Source: an uncultured Bacteroidaceae bacterium
GTDB taxonomy: Bacteria > Bacteroidota > Bacteroidia > Bacteroidales > Bacteroidaceae
Assembly: GCA_905235575.1 (NCBI GenBank)
Contig: CAJOLZ010000015.1
Span: 1-64,000, forward strand
Reading direction: 5' to 3'
Length of the DNA stretch: 64,000 bases
Positions within the stretch are counted from its first letter, which is position 1. Each line of letters begins with the position of its first letter. A program made the position numbers and the translations under genes. Under the pieces are notes generated by a model. The model was given only the letters and a program-made list of their open reading frames with translations, was not told where the DNA came from and ran no database searches. This document shows positions 60,200-64,000 of the stretch, piece after piece.

Positions 60200-63172
60200 T
60201 CAGAAACCGTACGGGAAATCATCTTCTTCCACTTCTTCCTCTATGAACTCCTCCTCCTTCTCTTTCTTTTGGGGCTGCTCGTCGTCCGGGTCGATGATTT
60301 CCAAATCGGTCGGTTCGTCAATCTGGAGGTCTTCGGGCACTTCAATCGGTGCAAACTTCTCGTCGTAGAAGTCCTTGTATTCATCGAAGCTGAAGTCGGT
60401 TCCTATGAGCTTGAGGTTCTCTTCGGAGATGAGCAATGTGCGTATGCCTTCGAGACGTCGGTTCATGTGCTCGTCGGCATATAGTTTCTGGGCGTAGGCG
60501 TGCACCTCGTCGTATGAGAGGAAGCCTCGTATGACCATCATGCTGAGACCGTCGTCGTCGGATATCTCAATTTCGAAGTTGCGCACCATGTAGTTTGAGA
60601 AGTTGTATCTTGCCACCTCGTAGAGGAGTTGGTCCTCGTCGAGGCTGTTGGTGGGATATGCCAGCACGAAGGCATATTCACCGTATCGTTCCTCGGACAA
60701 CTGCGGTGCTGTCTCGGTGGAATCGTTCTGAACACGGCGGTTACGTCGTCCCCAGATGCCCTGCGCATCGTATCGGTCGCTGCTGAGCAGACGTCCTTCG
60801 TCGAGACCTTTCACGATGGCGTTGGCCAGTTCGGTGATGTCTTCCTTGGGATATTTCTGTATCACTTCCTTGAGCGACACGAGGAACGAATCGCGCTCAC
60901 CCGAGTAAAGCTGGCTCATGGCACGGATAAAGAGCAATCGGGCACGGTTCTTACCCTGCGGGAAGTTCTGAGTGGAGTATTGATATACCTCCTCTACGGT
61001 GGGGTATGCAGTGGCGCGATAGAGTTCGTATGCCCACTGATAGAGCGAATCCTCGACATGACGGCCTTCGCGTGCAATCATGTTGTAGTTGGGGTTGGCC
61101 AGCAGGGTGGCATACTTGCTTTCGGGGTAATCCTCGATGAGTTTCTGGCGGAATAGCTCGGCTTCATCGTCTCGTTGCATGCGGCCATAGAGCAGGAACA
61201 GGTGATAGTAGATGTTGTCCAGGTCGTCGCGCTCGGGATAGTCAGCCAGCAGACGGCGCATGGTGCGTTCGGCCTGCGGGAAGTTCTCGAGGCTTTCCTG
61301 TTCCAGGATTCCGGCTTTGTAGAGTCCGTCGGAGAGTGCCTGATGGGACGCTGCCATCATCTCCTCGGTCATCGGAATCTGTTTCAAGTAGTATTCGCGA
61401 TAGTGCGGGTCGTTCTCGAGCGAATCTTTCCTCGCTTTTTCCTCAGCCGAGATAGGTTCGTCGCTGTCTTCGATGGCTTCACCGAGCAGGCTGTCATTGT
61501 TCATCTCGTCGTAGTTGAAGCCATCGGGCACTTCGAAGTTGGGCAGTGAGGTCTTGTTGCTAATGCGCCAGTTATCCTCATTCTTGCGTTGTCCCCATCG
61601 TTTTTGGAACTCCTGCAGACCTTGTGCTACGGCTGTTGGATTGTAGAAATACCAGTTGCCGCTCTGTTGTGTGCCGCCCATTGCCGGCTGGTTTCTGGCA
61701 ATCGTGTTAGCCGGCAGCATGTTGTTGTTCTGTGTATTTGTCGTTCTTTGTCCGGCTGTTGCGTTCTGTGCAGCTCGCTTCGCTTCCTCTTTTTCTCTCT
61801 TCTTCAGGGCTTCGATGACTTTGTCGATGGCTTCGAGACGGTCTGCTTCGTCCATGTGAGCCAGTGTCTGAAGGCTGTCCTGCAGTTTCACAGCACTCAG
61901 ATGAGGCTCCAGTTCGGTCAGTATCTTGCTGCGTCGTTCGCTTTCTTCGAATTCTTCGTGCTCTTTGTCCAGTATGCCGACGCACAGTTTGTAGGTGCGT
62001 GCCGCCTCGATGTAGTTCTCCATGTCCCAGTAGAGCTGGCTCAGACGCAGCAGGAGCACGGCTTTGTCGATGCCGTTGCGCTTGCTCTCCACAACACCTT
62101 TCTCATAGGCACTGATGCAGCTGGTGGTGTCCTGTACGTTCAGATAGATGTTTCCCATGGCGTAGTACACCTTGTCCAGATAGTCTTTGTTCTTGTCGCT
62201 CTTGGCCATTCGTTTCAGACGGGCAATCATCTGTTTGTAGTTGCTTTCCGACATCACTTCGGTCTGCATGATGCGTGCGTTGAAGGCCAGTTCGTAGGGC
62301 GGATTCTTCTTTATCACGCGACCATACGCTTTGTAAGCCTCCTGTTTGTTGCCCGTTCGCTGATAGAGCTGTCCTGTCAGGAAGTGGAGGCGTGCCTTCG
62401 GTAGCTTGCCTTTCGTGTATCTCACCGACTTTCTCAGGTTGGGGATGGCTTCCTCGTACTGCTGTGTAAGGATGTTGTACGCTGCCGTCGTCATGGCGCG
62501 TTCGCGTTCTGCACGCCGCGACAGGCTGTCGCGTTTCATTTTGTTCAGTATGTCTTCGGCATCGTACGCCCAGTCGAGGGCTACGTAGCATCGTGCCAGG
62601 GCGGCTTTGGCTATATTGGCTACTTCGGGCTGCGTGTTGTAGATGCGTATGATGTAGTTGTACGTCGAGGCTGCTTCGATGAATTCGCCGCGACGGAACT
62701 GTGCCTCGCCCATCAGCAGCCATGCTTTGTAGAGGTAGGGATTGAATTCCTTTCGTGCCAGATAAGCCTTCTCTTTCTCGGTGCGTCGCTTGTTGCTCTT
62801 GGTCGTCGGACGCTTCTTGATGCTGTGTACCTTGATGGCTTTCTCGCTTTTTGTGATGGCAGTCTCGAAGTTGCTCTTACCTATGTTGGCCGTAGATTTA
62901 TTGGTGCTGATGAACATCGGCAGCAGGCGCGTATAGTCGTCTTTATGACCGTTGTACTGCGCCTCGCTTCCTTCGTCGAATGCCGTCTTGCCGTTATACA
63001 TTGTGTTGAAGCGTGCCGTCAGCGAGTGATAGAAGCGTGTGCCCGATGTGTTTTTCTGTGTGGAGCACGAGGAAACGACCATGAGCAGCAGAACAAAGAG
63101 CATACGACAGAAGGCCGCTCCCATACGGGAACGGCGACATGCGTCGTTCATTTTGCTCCACTTCTTGGACAT
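60200..63172 (-). CDS. sprE: SprE/PorW-type TPR lipoprotein of type IX secretion
   Basis: A 990-residue protein starting MSKKWSKMNDACRRSRMG with a lipobox-like VSSCSTQK (Cys36), so it should be an outer-membrane lipoprotein. It carries TPR repeats in the first half (AWLLMGEAQFRRGEFIEAASTYNYIIRIY, YVALDWAYDAEDIL, LLRLSQLYWDMENYIEAARTYKLC), a Gln/Asn-rich middle (about 570-630), a second TPR region and an acidic Glu-rich tail with a final PYGF. SprE/PorW is needed for T9SS in Flavobacterium and Porphyromonas. The track start at 63460 overlaps the neighbouring gene in another frame and was rejected. Next gene downstream is porX. Confidence 0.93.
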   Translation of the reverse strand: MSKKWSKMNDACRRSRMGAAFCRMLFVLLLMVVSSCSTQKNTSGTRFYHSLTARFNTMYNGKTAFDEGSEAQYNGHKDDYTRLLPMFISTNKSTANIGKSNFETAITKSEKAIKVHSIKKRPTTKSNKRRTEKEKAYLARKEFNPYLYKAWLLMGEAQFRRGEFIEAASTYNYIIRIYNTQPEVANIAKAALARCYVALDWAYDAEDILNKMKRDSLSRRAERERAMTTAAYNILTQQYEEAIPNLRKSVRYTKGKLPKARLHFLTGQLYQRTGNKQEAYKAYGRVIKKNPPYELAFNARIMQTEVMSESNYKQMIARLKRMAKSDKNKDYLDKVYYAMGNIYLNVQDTTSCISAYEKGVVESKRNGIDKAVLLLRLSQLYWDMENYIEAARTYKLCVGILDKEHEEFEESERRSKILTELEPHLSAVKLQDSLQTLAHMDEADRLEAIDKVIEALKKREKEEAKRAAQNATAGQRTTNTQNNNMLPANTIARNQPAMGGTQQSGNWYFYNPTAVAQGLQEFQKRWGQRKNEDNWRISNKTSLPNFEVPDGFNYDEMNNDSLLGEAIEDSDEPISAEEKARKDSLENDPHYREYYLKQIPMTEEMMAASHQALSDGLYKAGILEQESLENFPQAERTMRRLLADYPERDDLDNIYYHLFLLYGRMQRDDEAELFRQKLIEDYPESKYATLLANPNYNMIAREGRHVEDSLYQWAYELYRATAYPTVEEVYQYSTQNFPQGKNRARLLFIRAMSQLYSGERDSFLVSLKEVIQKYPKEDITELANAIVKGLDEGRLLSSDRYDAQGIWGRRNRRVQNDSTETAPQLSEERYGEYAFVLAYPTNSLDEDQLLYEVARYNFSNYMVRNFEIEISDDDGLSMMVIRGFLSYDEVHAYAQKLYADEHMNRRLEGIRTLLISEENLKLIGTDFSFDEYKDFYDEKFAPIEVPEDLQIDEPTDLEIIDPDDEQPQKKEKEEEFIEEEVEEDDFPYGF

Positions 63173-63204
63173 TTTCACATTATAATAACGGGTGCGGGCG
63201 CAAA

Positions 63205-63597
63205 TTATTGCCTCCGTTCCCCTACAATCAGCAATACTTCGTCGCGAAGGCCCTCGGGCAGCGCCACCTCTCGCAGTTGCAGACTTCTCACCCAGCCTGC
63301 CACTTCGTCGCTCCGCATGGTGTAGAGCACTTGTCTGAATTCCTCCGTTTCGCTCTCCGTATATTCTTCGGCCGGACGGCTGCGGAAGCGGTCCAGTTCC
63401 TCGTCGTCGTAGTATTCTATCTCTCGGCTCAGGGCAGCCAGCAGACTTTCTTTCTCGCACACCTCATGCTGTCCGCAGCATTCCATGTCGGCCGGGTTCA
63501 GCGGTGGGGCCGGCTGTTCGGTGCTGTGGCGGCGTTGCACCAGGGCGGTAGCGATGCCCAGCACCAGTATTGAGGCGAAAATTATTGCGTAGAGCAT
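63205..63597 (-). CDS. Small membrane-anchored protein of unknown function
   Basis: A 130-residue protein: one N-terminal helix (MLYAIIFASILVLGIATALV), a Cys-containing segment (DMECCGQHEVCEKESLL, three cysteines within nine residues), then an acidic soluble domain (YYDDEELDRFRSRPAEEY...). Found, as I recall, in the aroA-sprE interval of other Bacteroidetes, but no function is known to me. The cysteine cluster might bind a metal. Its start overlaps the aroA stop by 16 nt and it ends 32 nt before sprE. Confidence 0.75.
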   Translation of the reverse strand: MLYAIIFASILVLGIATALVQRRHSTEQPAPPLNPADMECCGQHEVCEKESLLAALSREIEYYDDEELDRFRSRPAEEYTESETEEFRQVLYTMRSDEVAGWVRSLQLREVALPEGLRDEVLLIVGERRQ

Positions 63598-64000
63598 ACG
63601 TCGAAGCCGGCGGCCTTCAGGTGAGACCAGTATTGTGGATAGGATTTGCTGACCACCTCGGGATTGTTGATGCGCAGTGGCCCGAACACGAGGGCTGCCG
63701 GTGCAAATGCCATGGCCATGCGGTGGTCCTCATAGGTGTCGATGGCCGGGATTTCCTGCGGAGTGCATCGTTCGCCATTCCAGAAGAGCACACTGTCGTC
63801 TTGTTCGCCCACCACGTAGCCCAGTTTTCGCATCTCGGTCTGAAGCGCTGCCATGCGGTCGGTCTCCTTAATCTTCAGGCTCTGTAATCCGGTGAACCTG
63901 AAGGGGATGCCTGCCAAGGCGCAGCTCACCACAAGTGTCTGTGCCAGGTCGGGCTGGTGTGTGAAATTCAGCTCGATGCGTGCCGCGCGTTGCCCGTTTT
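63582..64000 (-). CDS. aroA: 3-Phosphoshikimate 1-carboxyvinyltransferase, C-terminal part (5' end outside window)
   Basis: About 139 C-terminal residues of EPSP synthase are visible, open to the end of the window: DLAQTLVVSCALAG, FTGLQSLKIKETDRMAALQTEM and TYEDHRMAMAFAPAAL, all of the enzyme's second domain. It makes EPSP from shikimate-3-phosphate and PEP, two steps after AroQ, which is encoded elsewhere in the window. It heads the small protein-sprE-porX-tsaE run; the GTG at 63932 given by the track is internal. Confidence 0.95.
   Translation of the reverse strand, partial: NGQRAARIELNFTHQPDLAQTLVVSCALAGIPFRFTGLQSLKIKETDRMAALQTEMRKLGYVVGEQDDSVLFWNGERCTPQEIPAIDTYEDHRMAMAFAPAALVFGPLRINNPEVVSKSYPQYWSHLKAAGFDVCSTQ

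Overview
The window looks like a chromosome segment of a Bacteroidales bacterium, most likely Prevotella-like. Reasons: the recognisable promoters are of the Bacteroidetes type (TTTG, 19-20 bp, TAnnTTTG); there are GLPGLI-family proteins, a BlaI/M56 regulatory pair, FKBP lipoproteins, an HflX-class I fumarase block and the PorX/SprE regulators of the type IX secretion system; there is almost no Shine-Dalgarno signal. The genus cannot be fixed from the sequence alone. No phage, plasmid, IS or CRISPR-Cas locus was seen; the window is mostly core genome, and its interest lies largely between the genes.

Layout. 1-7.7 kb (+): end of an outer-membrane barrel gene, a terminator, then a probable operon: BlaI-type repressor, M56 sensor protease with a TonB-like tail, three tandem GLPGLI proteins and a carboxypeptidase-regulatory/plug/barrel outer-membrane protein. 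7.8-10.2 kb (-): three FKBP prolyl isomerases for different compartments. 10.3-13.1 kb (+): sirtuin, nucleoside kinase, Fur-family regulator. 13.3-16.4 kb: diaminopimelate dehydrogenase, O-methyltransferase, AroQ, XerD. 16.6-23.6 kb (+): Lrp-type regulator overlapping a C26-M19 peptidase fusion, glutaminyl cyclase-like lipoprotein, SufE, Dus, a U32 protein and a phytase-like esterase. 24.3-26.3 kb: Hsp20, tRNA-Lys with a partial duplication, AI-2E-type transporter. 26.6-31.7 kb (+): RsmI, coiled-coil lipoprotein, HflX, fumarase, small membrane protein. 31.9-40.1 kb (-): GH2 glycosidase, CPBP protease, flippase, MetG. 40.5-53.4 kb: Na/Pi cotransporter and a lipid A/LPS core cluster (two glycosyltransferases, two Kdo-kinase-like proteins, LpxL-type acyltransferase, LtaS-like sulfatase-fold enzyme, MsbA-like ABC exporter), then RNase H and ArgS. 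54-58.5 kb: GH5 remnant, DUF349 protein, CorA, TsaE. 58.6-64 kb (-): PorX, SprE/PorW, a small membrane protein and the 3' end of aroA.

Three families of non-coding DNA recur. (1) Ten intergenic arrays of 3-4 near-palindromic 15-mers (around CGCACC-nn-GGTGCG) separated by 7-nt linkers, giving a strict 22-nt period; they occur between genes in every relative orientation. (2) The three 3-unit arrays sit at the front of a longer element of about 270 bp with shared downstream blocks. (3) An 88-bp promoter cassette with the same -33/-7 arrangement drives metG, argS, the acyltransferase and an unknown membrane protein, and its core also appears before the Na/Pi transporter; it is duplicated head-to-tail at argS. 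Arrays and cassettes are often side by side. These repeats, three GACA-N3-TGTC dyads upstream of hsp20 and the BlaI/M56-GLPGLI-barrel operon are the best candidates for undescribed biology here.

Start sites were moved inside many ORF-track entries when a signal peptide, a family N-terminus, a 4-nt stop/start overlap or a promoter box showed that the longest ORF was wrong. All homology statements are from recognition of motifs, not from a search.
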